64,000 bases of DNA, from contig CM076189.1 in the NCBI GenBank assembly GCA_038277395.1, positions 213,816,011 to 213,880,010 of the forward strand, read 5' to 3'. The translations under genes and the position numbers were made by a program. How positions within the stretch are numbered: the stretch's first letter is position 1; every line of letters begins with the position of its first letter. Below the pieces are notes generated by a model that saw only the letters and a list, made by a program, of their open reading frames with translations, ran no database searches and was not told where the DNA came from. This document shows positions 34,125 to 45,700 of this stretch, piece after piece. This DNA comes from Dryocosmus kuriphilus (lineage: Eukaryota; Arthropoda; Insecta; Hymenoptera; Cynipidae).

Positions 34125-34806
34125 CTCATTGAAGTAGAAAATTATGTGCTCCAGTTTCTTTAGATCTCCAAGAAATTCAGGATTGTCCCTGGTGCGAAGA
34201 TTTTCAAGGCGTGCAAATCTTGAAAGCTTAGCTTCATCGCGTCCCGCATGGCCTACAGCAGGAGAATTTCCAACTTAAACCACCCGCTGTGTCCCTTGGC
34301 CTTGGGTGGACAATAGTCTCCGTCCATTTTCCTGTCAAGCAGCACAGAATGCAGAAATCGGTGACGGTTTTACAGTCGCCAGAAAATCCATTCTAATATA
34401 TGACTAGTATTCATGACATACAAGTGACTCCGGACTCAAAATACGCTCGATTTTCCCTGGAACCATCGCGAATTATAATTCTCACAGTTCCTGGAAAGAT
34501 CGTTGTGACAAATGGTCCAAAATTACGTGTAACGTATTAAATGATTATTCTACACCTTCGACACGACCAAGAATAATTAATGGAACTTTCAATATTTTCA
34601 TGCGGAAAACGATTATTTAACCTTTGCTGACATTTGAGGTATTACAATTTTTCAATATATCTAGTGATAAATCGATTTTTTTCAATTTTTTATTTGGTAA
34701 CGTTTATCCTGTTATTACAGTAGAAAATTATGTGTTTCCGTTTCTTTAGATCTCCAAGAAATTCAGGATTGACTCTGGTGCGAAAATTTTGAAGCCGTGC
34801 ATTGAT
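34125..34806. repeat. Direct repeat of ~85 bp, about 590 bp apart
   Basis: tttctttagatctccaagaa followed by attcaggattg, then tctggtgcga, occurs near 34,156 and again near 34,740, preceded both times by gtagaaaattatgtg. The sequence between is unrelated and gene-free. The arrangement resembles long terminal repeats in miniature but is not supported further. Confidence 0.5.
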
Positions 34807-34864
34807 TTGTTTTTAATATAATAAATAAAAAAAGATCCTACTGCTAATATAATTATGAGTCTCT

Positions 34865-35055
34865 GGTATCCGGACAAAAAGTCCAAACCGAAAAATCTAG
34901 ACCAAAAAGTCCAAAGTTATTAAATGTCCCAACCCCATTCCAACCCCCTTTCCAACACAACTAAGGACCGGCTCGCCTCTCCCAATTGTCTTAAATCAAC
35001 ACACTTTTTGGTCTGGACTTTTCGGTCTGGACTTTTCAGTTTGGACTTTTTATCA
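34865..35055. repeat. Short foldback rich in 'ccaaaaagtcca' pieces
   Basis: ggacaaaaagtccaaaccg on the left is mirrored by cagtttggactttttatc on the right, and gaccaaaaagtccaaag is mirrored by cactttttggtctggac. About 190 bp in all, MITE-like, with no clear target duplication. Confidence 0.5.
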
Positions 35056-35210
35056 TATAATCTGAGTCTATCAATGATAGGAAAAAGATTTATTTATTAT
35101 TATGGGAAAAACATGCTGTTCGTTAATACTTCAAGAATTATTAAATTTACATTTCAGGAAATTAATAGAATTGAAATCGACTACTTCTGACAATAACAGA
35201 ATTTTATTCA

Positions 35211-35255
35211 TTTCGACGTTTCGGAATACATTATGATTCCCTCATCAGGATATTA
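35211..35255 (-). ncRNA. Hammerhead-like motif, left arm of element 4 (well-kept core)
   Basis: Minus strand: cctgatgag (35,241-35,249), stem II ggaatc ... gtattcc, gaaac (35,218-35,222), then gtc. The core ctgatgag, gaaac and a GUC cleavage triplet are all present. Stem I shows only two clear pairs next to the core, and stem III is again the loop-less acgt. Confidence 0.5.
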
Positions 35256-35704
35256 TCTTAGATGTTGGCAAAATTAGTTCCCATGTTTTTAACATTAAAA
35301 CATTTTAAAATTTTTATAAAAATCGGGTTGAATCTAATAATTCCTGAGATTCATTCTGGAAATTTAATCAAAGAGTTTAAAAAACAAAGTATAAAAAGAT
35401 GAAAGTTTTTTTGACATATTAATTTTTAGGTTAGGAATTAAAGTTTGTTGAATTTCTTAAATTGAAATTTTTAACAATGGAACAACATGTAAGTAATTTA
35501 ACAAACTTTAATTCCTAACTAAAAATTATAATACTATACATGTCAAAAAAAATTTCAACTTTTTATACTTTGTTTTTTAAAACCTTTTATTAACTTTGCA
35601 GAATGAATCTCAGGAATGATTAGATTCAACCCAGTTTTTATAAAAAATTTTAAGTGTTTTAATGTTAAAAACATGGGAACAAATTTTTCTAACATCGAAG
35701 ATAA

Positions 35705-35750
35705 TATCCTAATGAGGGAATCATAATGGATTCCGAAAGGTCGAAATGAA
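35705..35750 (+). ncRNA. Hammerhead-like motif, right arm of element 4 (mutated core)
   Basis: Plus strand: ctaatgag (35,709-35,716), stem II ggaatc ... gattcc, gaaagg, tc. The g-to-a change in the core and c-to-g after gaaa should disable it. Confidence 0.4.
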
Positions 35751-35807
35751 TAAAATTTTATTATTGTCAGAAGTATTCGTATTTCAATTCTATTAATTTC
35801 CTGAAAT

Positions 35808-36960
35808 ATATAAATATTCTGACGAATAAAAATTGAGACCTTAACACCATTTAAACTTACATATATTTCCTCACTAGAGTAAAATTTGAAAAATGCATTG
35901 AACCTCATTATGAAATTAGATTAAGTCATGGGAGAATAGGTTATAATCGAATATTGTCAAATTCCATTTTATAAGCAACTACATCGACAATTAATAATCT
36001 CAATTTAAACTTTGAAAATTGACAAATTTAAATTTCAGTAAAAGTAGTATTATAAAATTCTTCGTTAGATATCGAAGAATTTTAATCAAGAAAAGAATCC
36101 CATTTGCAAACTGCATTTACTCCAATAAAAAATATCAAAGGGGTAAGTGGTCACTACTCACTAGTATGTAGCGGCTGGTTTAAGTTTCATAAAAAATATA
36201 TTTACCTAAAATCCATCGTTTGAAATTAGGAAAAAAATATTCTTATGGTTAAGAAGTGATAAAATTCTAACGATAACGTAAGATATATGTTAAAGTACGA
36301 TGATGTATGATAACGTATTATTCAATACGCTGAACATATTTGTAGAGGTCGCGAGCATCAATTTTATTTAAAAAAATGTAGATTTTCGTTAGTTTTCAAT
36401 TTAAAAAAAATATTAATTATATTAATTAAAATTGTAGCCAAAATAAAGCAGTAAATGTATTAAAGTAATGAAAAAATCTAAAAAGAGTTTTTTAATATCC
36501 TAATAATATGTCCAAAGGATGATTAACTCGTGTTCATTAAAAATTCTTCTCAGAAAATATGAAAAAGTTATTTTATAACACATAAGTTCATCTTCCTTAA
36601 AAAAGGTTGTATGATTCATTTTTTGCACTGGATTTTCTACAATATTCACCCCATAGAAATAAGGGTTATTTCAATTTAAAACTCTCTTTGGAGTTTTGAA
36701 TTAAAATTGCAAATCCATCATTTAAAAATGCATACTCCAGATTTATCTTTCTACTTGAAAAAGAATTATTTAAACAAGATGGACTCACTGAATACTAAAT
36801 TTGATTATCCAACAGGGAACCTACCTTCTGCTGACGTCAGAAAATCAAGGGCGCATGTGAAATTGTGAAATAGTCTTACGGACTCTGAGGACTGGAAAAT
36901 ACTAAATAGGGTCAACAAGATATCTACTCAAATTGCTATAGGATCCTAGAAACCAGGTTA
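35808..36960. other. Gene-free AT-rich stretch
   Basis: No gene, motif or repeat pair recognised. Confidence 0.4.
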
Positions 36961-37630
36961 ATGAAAGCTGAAAAAAAATCCACTTTAGTCGAGTTTTGTA
37001 AATATAAAATACCCATAAATAAATCAATTTTTTATCAATTTCGCAAGAAAAGAAAGTCTAATCGTATTGATAACGTGATAAGATTCTGTGGAGGATTTTG
37101 GGTGGAGAAAAGTGCGCTCGTTGTTCCTTTCTGGAGGCGCAAACAAATCCCCGATTCCCTAACCCTCATGGGACTCCTTCCCTCTGCCCTTCAACCCTCT
37201 TATACGCCTTTCCTTACCCCCCGAGGCAACAGTGGATATAGATTCTCGCGAATCGCGACGCGCCGAGAATCACATGAATAATTTCCATCGCCATGGCTTT
37301 TCGAGAGAGAGTATGCCAACGACCAGGGCTGCCACCCTCGCCTCGTGGGCTCGTTGCCAGACTCCGAAATCAGCCGAGACGTGGCACCCTTCCCTGTCCA
37401 AGCACTTTGGACACTTTCTTACGAGATACACTCTGTATCGCTTTTCCTTCCCCGCAGCTTTCTAAACCTGAAATTTATACCAGGATTCGACCACTTTTTT
37501 CAAGGCCAGTCTCGCCACCTGACGAACTTTCTCCAAAAAACGTGAATAAAGGACTCAGCCCGGAGGAGTTTATACTTTCAAGGCTGAGGTTTCGATTAGG
37601 CCATCAGGGAAACCAATTTTTTGTTCAGTA
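36961..37630 (+). other. CpG/GC-rich patch, possible promoter or exon
   Basis: From about 37,080 to 37,600 the sequence turns sharply GC-rich and CpG-rich, including the inverted repeat attctcg ... cgagaat around gcgacgcg (37,241-37,272). It is open in three plus-strand frames for 66-112 codons, none with a domain and several starting at non-ATG codons. Overlapping frames with no winner usually mean composition rather than coding. A host regulatory region or 5' exon is possible; I cannot choose. Confidence 0.25.
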
Positions 37631-37711
37631 ATTTACTTTTGTCTGGTAAAAGTGTCAATTTTTTTTTTTAAATAGAGATTTTATAAATTATAAAATGAAC
37701 AGATCACAGCA

Positions 37712-38724
37712 CCCTGCTTAAAATGACGGATAGGATCCGATAGAACCAGATAACAAACCGGATAATAGACCGGATAGCCCACTTCGGATTCTTGTCTGGC
37801 CCTATCCGGGTCTTATTCGGTTCGTAATATCTTTCGCGGAAAAATAGCGGTCTTATCCGGGTTCTATTCGGGATGACATATCGAAATTATATTTGACTAA
37901 GTTAAAAGTGGCATTTAATCCGGTCCTATCCGGAACTTTGTCGGAACCAAAGTTGAGTGACAAGACCAAAAATGATTTTCTATCTGGTTCTATCCGGCTT
38001 TCCAGAGGACATTTAAATCATAAAATTGAATTATTCGCCCGACGGAATCTTATCTGGCCCTATCCGGAACTTTGTCGGAAATAAATTTGGGTATAAAGGC
38101 CGAAAATGGTTTTCTATCTGGTTCTATCCGGCTTTCCAGTGGACATTTAAATCATAAAATCGAATTATTCGCCCAACGGAATCTTATCTGGCCCTATCCG
38201 GAACTTTGTAGGATCTAAAGCTGGTTCAGAATAATTCCGCCAGGAGCGCAGGGATTCTTGTCTCACAATAGTAGTCGATCGTCGGGGCTATAACTTAGCC
38301 ACAATTTTTCACTATTAGTTAGAATGAAAAGATGTATCTAATACATCTGTTTGATAGTGATCGGTCCTTTTTTTGGTGCTTTCACAGCACGAGTACTGAA
38401 AATATTCCGTATAGAGCCATATAAGAAACCAGATAGAAAAATGTAAAATACCGACCAATTGCCGGATAGAACCGTATAAGAAAACGGACACAAATACCGT
38501 ATAAGTTTCCGGATAGAACCAGATAAGAAACCGGAATGGGCTATGCGGGTGCCGAAAATATTCCGTGTAAAGCCAGATAACAAACCAGATAGAAAAATTT
38601 TAAATACATCGACCACGTTCCGCATAGAACCAGACACAAATACCGTATAAAAATCCGGATAGATCCGAAGAAATTCCGAATCCTATCCATCTCTATCGGA
38701 TCCTGTTTGGCATTTTTAGCAGGG
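37712..38724. mobile_element. CCCTGCT-TIR element with ccggata repeats (1,013 bp)
   Basis: The left end ccctgcttaaaatg, then ggataggatccgatag, is mirrored by the right end ctatcggatcctg, then catttttagcaggg. The interior is dense in gatagaaccagataagaaac / ctatccgg pieces in both orientations and has a ~130-bp direct repeat (cttatctggccctatccgga near 38,049 and 38,186). Frames of 63-99 codons on both strands arise from these pieces. Non-autonomous; superfamily not determined. Confidence 0.7.
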
Positions 38725-39224
38725 CAGTTTAGTAGTTCAATTTCAGGGGAAAAAGGGGATTTTTTTAACGTCTCACGAGACTGAAAATACATTATCAAAT
38801 GTAATATTTTTATACACTATAGATCAAAGAAAGAAATACTGAAAAATCAAATCAACGAAAATAAAATATATTTGTAAAAAGTAATTTTTGCGTTTGAAAC
38901 AGCCAGCTGTATCCTCGACTCATGGATTTTTATATCTTTGATATAGCTATGTGACGTAGGTAACCTCGTGAGTTTCAAATGTCTTACAAAATTGAAATGT
39001 CACGTGGAATTTTCTGGCTAATAAGAAATACTGAGAAATTATATAAATTCGAATTCAAGTTGTTAGTATAAAAATTAAAAAAAAAAAAAAAAATTCTGCT
39101 ATTAATTCCACTTCTTTATTTCGATTAGGCTTTTTTTAATCTTTATAATTTTAAGGTAAACTATTCTTATTTAACTAGCTCTATATTCAAACTTCCAACA
39201 TTTTTATTTCAGCTATATAATATC
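38725..39224. repeat. AT-rich repeat related to the 42.8-kb foldback arm
   Basis: aatactgaaaaatcaaa (near 38,836) and attaattccacttctttatt then tcgatta (near 39,102) recur near 42,793 and 42,903 in the same order, so this is a diverged, partial copy of the outer arm of the foldback at 42.7-47.3 kb. Confidence 0.45.
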
Positions 39225-39386
39225 CAGTGTTTGACACGTTACCAGTGAAAAGTAACGCGTTACCGTTGCCGTTACTTCCTAAAAATTTGTAACGCGTTAC
39301 CGTTGCCGTTACTTTTCGAAAAAAGTGACGCGTTACCGTTACCGTTACTGAAGAAAAGTAACGCGTTACCTTAACGTTACTTTTAA
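39225..39386. mobile_element. hAT-like terminal fragment with gtaacgcgttac repeats
   Basis: It begins cagtgtttgacacgttacc and continues with four copies of agtaacgcgttacc / cgttaccgttac. Many hAT elements start CAGTG with subterminal gtaacgcgttac strings, which is the basis of the call. No matching far end was found, so this is a fragment. Confidence 0.4.
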
Positions 39387-39736
39387 CAAAATTTCAATAC
39401 ATCATTTTAAATTTCCAAACGGTTTAGACAGTTATTTTTTTGAATTGAAAAAACTATTATTATTTATAAGCCACAAGCTCTGCAAAAAATTTATATTTTT
39501 TTTTAGTAAATCTAGTTTTTTTAAATGTCATCATTCAAATTAAGTATTTTTCATATTTTTAATAAAATCCGTAGAAAGCACTTGAATTATGCCGTTTTAA
39601 ATCCTTGAATTATTTGAATTCTAAAAATCCGTTAAAATCCGCCAAACTTCTTTAAAATCCCTTGAAATTTTTTAAATCTCTTGAAAATCTTTTTAATCTT
39701 AGAAATTTTTGGTAACCCCTTGAAAATTTTTAAATC
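39387..39736. other. AT-rich gap
   Basis: Nothing gene-like. Degenerate ttgaaatttttaaatc pieces (39,620-39,735) resemble the simple repeats at 9-10 and 23-26 kb. Confidence 0.4.
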
Positions 39737-40350
39737 TTAGACTAATGAAAAATAACAGAAAAATAAATACCTAATATAAAAATTAACAAAAAACAAAATT
39801 GTCGAATATAAAAATTATAAAATTTACGAAATTTCATATAATAAGCCTTTAATTATCGATTTATAAAAATCCGGAATAAATTATACAAATAACGAATTTT
39901 AAAATATCCGAAATTAAAATTTGAAGAATTATTAAATTTTACGTACTATATAATCAACGAATTAGAATATTAACGAATCAGAAAATTACAAAATTATCCA
40001 TTTCCTCCAAATTCTTAAATTTCAGAGAATAAAATTGCTGGAATTTAAACTTTCCGAAATAACAATTGCTGAAAATAAATATTTAATTATTTAATGATCA
40101 ATAATAAATATTATTTGGAGACTAAAGGAAAATAACTTAAAATAAATACCGAATATAAAAATCAACAAAAAAGAATATTGTCGAAAATACAAATTAACGA
40201 ATTACAATATTTACGAAATTTAAAATAACAAGCTTTTAATTATCGAAAAATAATAATTTCGAAATTTCAAATTTCCAAATTCGTTAATTTTATTGAAAAG
40301 TTCGTAAATTTAATATTTCGGCAATTTTTAATTTCGGAAATTGAACAATA
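39737..40350. mobile_element. gactaa-terminus element, copies 2 and 3 (partial)
   Basis: The head agactaatgaaaaataacaga then aaaataaatacc (39,737) and a second head agactaaaggaaaataac then aaaataaataccgaatat (40,120) match the terminus of the element at 10,506-11,345, and the following acgaa-type pieces match too. A mirrored segment (ttcgttaattttattg onward) lies at 40,292-40,345, so at least one copy has both arms. Confidence 0.5.
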
Positions 40351-40984
40351 TTATTACAGGTTAGGTGGTGTTTTTGTTTATACTTTGTTTATATTTACTT
40401 TTTGTTTATATTTTTCGAGTTTGAGAGTATTCCAGAACAATTTATTACCAAAACACTGATAATATCTTTGTTTTAACAATTTTAAAATCTGATTTATTAA
40501 TAATAACAGTGAAAATAAATTATAATGAAAATCCATATTTTAAATATTTTGCTAATATCGTTGGTTCATTTACAACGATAATTGTGGTTAAATCAAGGAT
40601 AAATATCGTTAGTTCAACTACAAATTTGTTTTCCGTGTAACAATACTGAAACTTGAGAAAAATCGTTTTCCTAATTAAATTCCAAATTTTGAGCAAACAA
40701 TCATTTGGGGTGAAAGGGAGGGGGATAGGGAAATTGAGGGAGAAGAAGACCCCTAATCCCTATGCAGGAGGCTTATCTTATTTTAGTCCGATTTCACTGT
40801 ACAACATTTTTTATCTTTTTTTTTTTACTGAAGATGCAGTGCTAAGTGATTTCGATAGGTATTTTTTCTGTAGATTAAAAATCCGAAGTCGAAAATGTTC
40901 CATCACACATTGGTTCAAAATTGAATTTTTACGGACAAATCAGGCTACAGGTCACAACTTTTTATCATATTTAGACGTTTCTTT
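40351..40984. other. Gene-free AT-rich stretch
   Basis: A frame of about 129 codons (40,653-41,042) starts at a non-ATG codon, is low-complexity and runs into the tandem array beyond. No domain is seen. Not called as a gene. Confidence 0.35.
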
Positions 40985-41510
40985 TTTTAAATTGAAGCTG
41001 AAATTTATTACAAAAGTGTCATCTAGCACCAAAACACCTTAAACAATTAAGAATGATAATTGTTATAAAGAAATCTTATAAACAAATTCTCAAATTTGAC
41101 ATTTTCAATCAAAAAAAAATATTTTCTGGATTAAATTTACTGAAATTTGTTATGAGAGTGTCAGCCAGTAAGAAAAAATTATCAAAAATTAAGAATTTTT
41201 ATTGTTATAAAAAAATTTTATAAACAAATACACAAATTTGACATTTTCAATCTGAAAAAAAAATATTTTCTGGCTTAAAATTACTGAGATTTGTTATAAA
41301 AGTTTCAGTAAGAAAATATTGTCCAAAATTAACAACTGTTATTGTTATAAACAAATTTTATAAACAAATACTCACATTTTACATTTTTATTCAGAAAAAA
41401 AATATTTTCTGTCTTAAAAGTAATGCCGTTCATTATGAAAGTGTCAGCTAGTAAAAAAACAATGATAGAAATTAATCATTTTTATTGTCATAAACAAATT
41501 CATAAATAAA
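40985..41510. repeat. ~141-bp tandem repeat, about four copies
   Basis: The landmark attgttataaacaaatttta and its variants recur near 41,060, 41,200, 41,343 and 41,485, and aaaatattttctggcttaaa precedes each next unit. The spacing is 141-143 bp. No coding. Confidence 0.75.
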
Positions 41511-42739
41511 GGTTTAGCTTTCCGGAAACTTTCTGAAACGACACTATAGATAGAATATTAGAAAAGAGTCATTTTGTAACAGGGGGAAAATTATTAGCTG
41601 TAAACTTTTCTCTTTTCTCGCATAGATTTCGAGAAAAATTAAGTTTTTCCTTTTTAGAAACGACAAAAATCATTTTTCTCAAAAATGAAACTAATGATTT
41701 TTTTTTTCATTCTGAACTTCAAATAATATCTTAAAAAATTTTTTTACTGAATCAGAATTTTGTGTAGCTTCGACATATGCTTTTTCTATTCTAAGGATAC
41801 AATATCCAATGAGAAGAAGAATTATATTTTACTGCACCCGCACACATTGTGGCGCGTGTTTTTGAAAATTTTGAAAATCTGTTTGATTTTTTTTTTTACA
41901 AAATAAATAAAAACATTATAAGAAAAGGGAAAAAGGAGAAAATTGGTTTACTATTCTCGATTTAGGGGTTTTAGAGTATTTTTCATTAATAGCTCCAGAT
42001 ATCGGTAACTGTTGGTAATAGGAATCTGTATTTTTTTATCTAGAGGAAACTATCTTAAATGAGTTTCATTTTTAAAATACATAGAAGTATCAAGTTTGAT
42101 TTACAGTATAATTCTTTATTATAAACTATTCCCTTGTAAGTTGAAATTTCTTTACATTAATTTTTATTGTGACTAGAAATATTTGAAAAACCAATTTATA
42201 GTATAGTATTTATACAACAAAAAATACAAATAGTTAGTTCCTAAAGTCCTTATAGGCTCTGACATTTGGTGAAAAAGTGTGAGTGGTGGCCGTAAAATAT
42301 GTCAAGCACACATGGGACGACGAGTGGCCCTAAATTCACCTTCATGGTCAGTCTTTACGACTTTAAAATGGTTTTCCTGGACAAACGGAAACCTCTTGGT
42401 TTGGTCCTTCGGTACTTCCGGGTTTTCGCTGCCACGAATCTATTGCTAGACCACCACCAGCACATTTGGTTAAGAAGGAAATGAGACCCATAAAGTGTCA
42501 AACTCGAGGTCGTGTTCAATATGTCCAGGAAGGAAACAGGAAGTAAGCGAATTGCCTAAGATAAGAAGTTGTATTTCAAAGTAAAAAAGTGGAGTTTCAG
42601 TTTAAAATTTTTAGCTTGTTTAAGGCTGAAACACATTCTTTTTCCGAATTATCATATTCCTCTTTCAAATAATGCTATCCTTTTCTTTCGTATTTTATAA
42701 TTTTTGATTATATTCCTTTCTTTCTGATAAATGTATCCT
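41511..42739. other. Gene-free stretch with one GC-richer block
   Basis: 42,250-42,530 is less AT-rich and open for 61 codons on the plus strand (42,299-42,484, non-ATG start). The peptide has no recognisable domain. Everything else is AT-rich sequence with poly-T tracts. Confidence 0.3.
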
Positions 42740-45700
42740 TTCTTATCGGTTTTTTTTTCTACATGGAAAAAAATGTATAGTTCAAACAGAAAAATACTGA
42801 AAAATCAAAGCAGCAAAAAAAAGTATGTTTGAAAAATGATATATGTATGTAAGTTCGAATCGAAGTTTTGAAAAAAATATAAAAATGTAAAACAAGTCCT
42901 GGTGTTAATTCCACTTATTTTTATTTCGATTAAGGGCCAATATATGTCAGGAATATCAGAATTTGCAAGTGTTCGTTTGATTTTAATGAAACTTACTGAA
43001 ATTATAGTGCTGTATAAGAGACTCTTAGACACAAATTATTTTTTAAATTTCGAAATTTTGCCCGAAAAAAAGTTTTAAAAATTTTGAATTTCATTTTTTT
43101 TTTAATTCCCACCTTTTAATTTTGTTTGAGTGTGGATAAAAAGATTCTTTGTGAAATCATCTTTATTTAAAAAACAAAATTCATGGAAACTCTTCTGGTT
43201 CTGAAGATATTATCATTTTAGTCAGGTTGCGCACCGATCTCACGTGATTAGAAAAAGTGGAAGAAATTCAAGATTTCCTTGAATTTGAACTAAACTTCGG
43301 GCTAAACTGGTTTTCATGCCTCTGATTACGAATACGATGTGAAAAATTTAAAAATTCAATTGGGTGATCCAATATGGCGACCAAAATGATAAATTTTGGT
43401 ATATTTACATGAAGATTGGTATTCGGCGGTTGAATTCTGAATTTGAATTATGAATTTTTTAGATCGGATTTGTAATGACGGTCATTAAAAACGTCTTAGT
43501 ACCCACTTTAGTTCAAACCCAACAAAATTTTGAATCTTTCCACTTTTTTGTTGAATTTTGAATTTTAAATTTTCAAGATTTCGTTGGATTTGAACTAAAC
43601 TGGGTAGGTGCTAAAGGGTTTTTCATGACTCTGATTACGAATCAGATCTCAAAAGTTAAAGCTTCAAAACTTAAATTCAAAATTCAACCGCCGAATACCA
43701 GTTTTTCACGTAAATACACCAAAATTTATCATTTTGGTCGTCATATTGGATCGCTCGATTCCAATTTTTTATTTTTGACATCGCATTCGCTATCAGAGTC
43801 ATGAAAGCCCCCTAAAATGACGATATCTTCGGAACCAGAAGAGTTTCCATCAATTTTTTGTTTTTAGATGAAAGTTCGTTTGATGAGAAATCTTTCTATC
43901 CATATTCAAACTAAATTAAAAGGTGAGTGTTTTTCAAAAAATGGAATCCAAAATTTTTTTTCTTACTTTTTTTCGGGTAAAATTCGAAATTAAAAAAAGT
44001 TTTTTATTCTTAAAATGTATTATTTCCTCTTTAATACGTACAAGTTCCATCAAAATCCAATTATCGGTTCCAGAAATGTCGATAATTCAAAAAAATACTA
44101 TCCAAGAATTCAATATGGAGCCCGGTGTAAAAAAAAGTTCTATTGGGATCCCATTGGGACGCCGAATAGATACATTTTTTTAAATATCCTTATAGGGACA
44201 AAAGTACAAAAAAAAGTTAGAGCAAAAGTACCGGAAAAGTCTCACTTCATTCTTTTTTGAATTTTTCCAAGTTCTATTTAATTTTTGGGACGCAAGTACA
44301 AGAAAAGTTCAATTTCACATTTTTTTTTCAAAATTTTTACAAGTGTTCATACAATTTATCTTCTAAAAAGGTCTATTTAAGAAATTTTTGAAACAAAAGT
44401 TTTAGAAAAATTCCATTTTACTTCTTTCAAAATTTTCACACGTTCTCGTGGCATTTAAGTCTAAAAAAAATACTATTGAAATAGGAATAATGTATCAAAA
44501 AAGTTTAAAACACTTCCTGTTTTAGGAGAACCGTTTTAGAGCAAAAGTACCGGAAAATCCCACTTCATTCTTTTTTTAATTTTTCCAACTTCTATTTAAT
44601 TTTTGGGACACAAGTACAAGAAACGTTCAATTTCACATCTTTTTCAAAATTTTTACAAGTGTTCATACAATTTATGTTCTAAAAGGGTCTATTTAATAAA
44701 TTTTTGGAACAAAAATTTTAGAAAAATTCCATTTTACTTCTTTCAAAATTTTCACATGTTCACGTGGGATTTAAGTCCAAAAAAAGTACGGTTCAAGTAG
44801 GACTAATGTACAAAAAAGTTCAAAACACGTCCTGTTTCAGGAGAACTTTTTTAGGACAAAAGTACCAGAAAAGTTCCACTTCATTTTTTAAAAAATGTAT
44901 GCAGATCTATTTAGATTTTGGGAAAAAAGTATAAGAAAATTTTCATTTTAGTTCTTTGGAGTTGTTTATAACTGCTGATGGGGTTTATGTTCAAAAAAGG
45001 TCCTTTCAAAGTGTAATTAATTTTGGGACAAAAGCAAAGTAAAAGTCCCATTTCATTTTGTTTTATTCAAAAGTTTTATACGTGTTCAAAGGATTTATGT
45101 TCCAAAAAGGCCCTTCTAACTAATTTCTGTGACAAAAGTACAAGAATTTTCCATTTCCTTTTTTTCAAAATTTTTACAAGTGCACATGGGATTTGTGTCC
45201 CAAAAAAGTACTGTTTAAATAGGGCTGAAGTGCCAAAAAAGAAACATGTCCTGTTTCAGAAGGACTTTCTTAGGACAAAAGTATCTGAAAAGTCCCAATT
45301 AATTAAAAAAAAAAAAAATGTTTGCAAGTCTTACTTAATTTCTGAGACCAAAGTAAAAGAAAAGTTCAATTTAATTTTTTTAAAAAAATTTTTACGAGTG
45401 TTCATAGGATTTATGTTCTAAAAAGGTCGTTTTAATTAATTTTTGTAACAAAAGTTCTAGAAAAATTCCATTTTACTTCTTTCAAAATTTTCGCATGTTC
45501 TCGTGGGATTTAAGTCCAAAAAGATACTGTTGAAATAGGACTAATGTATCAAAAAAGTTCAAAACATGTCCGGCTTTAGGAGAACAATTATTGTAGAGCA
45601 AAAGTATCGGAAAAGTTTCACTTCATTCTTTTTTTAATTTTTCCAAGTTCTATTTAATTTTTGGGACAAAAGTACATGAAAAGTTCAATTTCACTTTTTT

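Larger units (their letters stand above)
35151..35807. mobile_element. Inverted-repeat element 4, Penelope-terminus-like
   Basis: Arms of about 320 bp mirror each other from atttcaggaaattaatagaa (left) and ttctattaatttcctgaaat (right) to the centre near 35,480 (ttaggaattaaagtttgttg against its reverse complement), with hardly any loop. Hammerhead-like strings lie near both ends. An antisense frame of 117 codons (35,555-35,908) runs over one arm and does not look like a gene. Confidence 0.65.

Noticed and set aside
34125..34806. A small LTR-type element
   Set aside because: The 85-bp direct repeats have no primer site, polypurine tract or TG/CA ends, so only a direct repeat is reported.
40653..41042. 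129-codon frame
   Set aside because: Non-ATG start, low complexity, runs into a 141-bp tandem array; no domain.
43923..45421. Frames of 65-132 codons at 43.9-45.4 kb
   Set aside because: Translations of the foldback arm and of the ~330-bp tandem modules; similar text repeats in each module.
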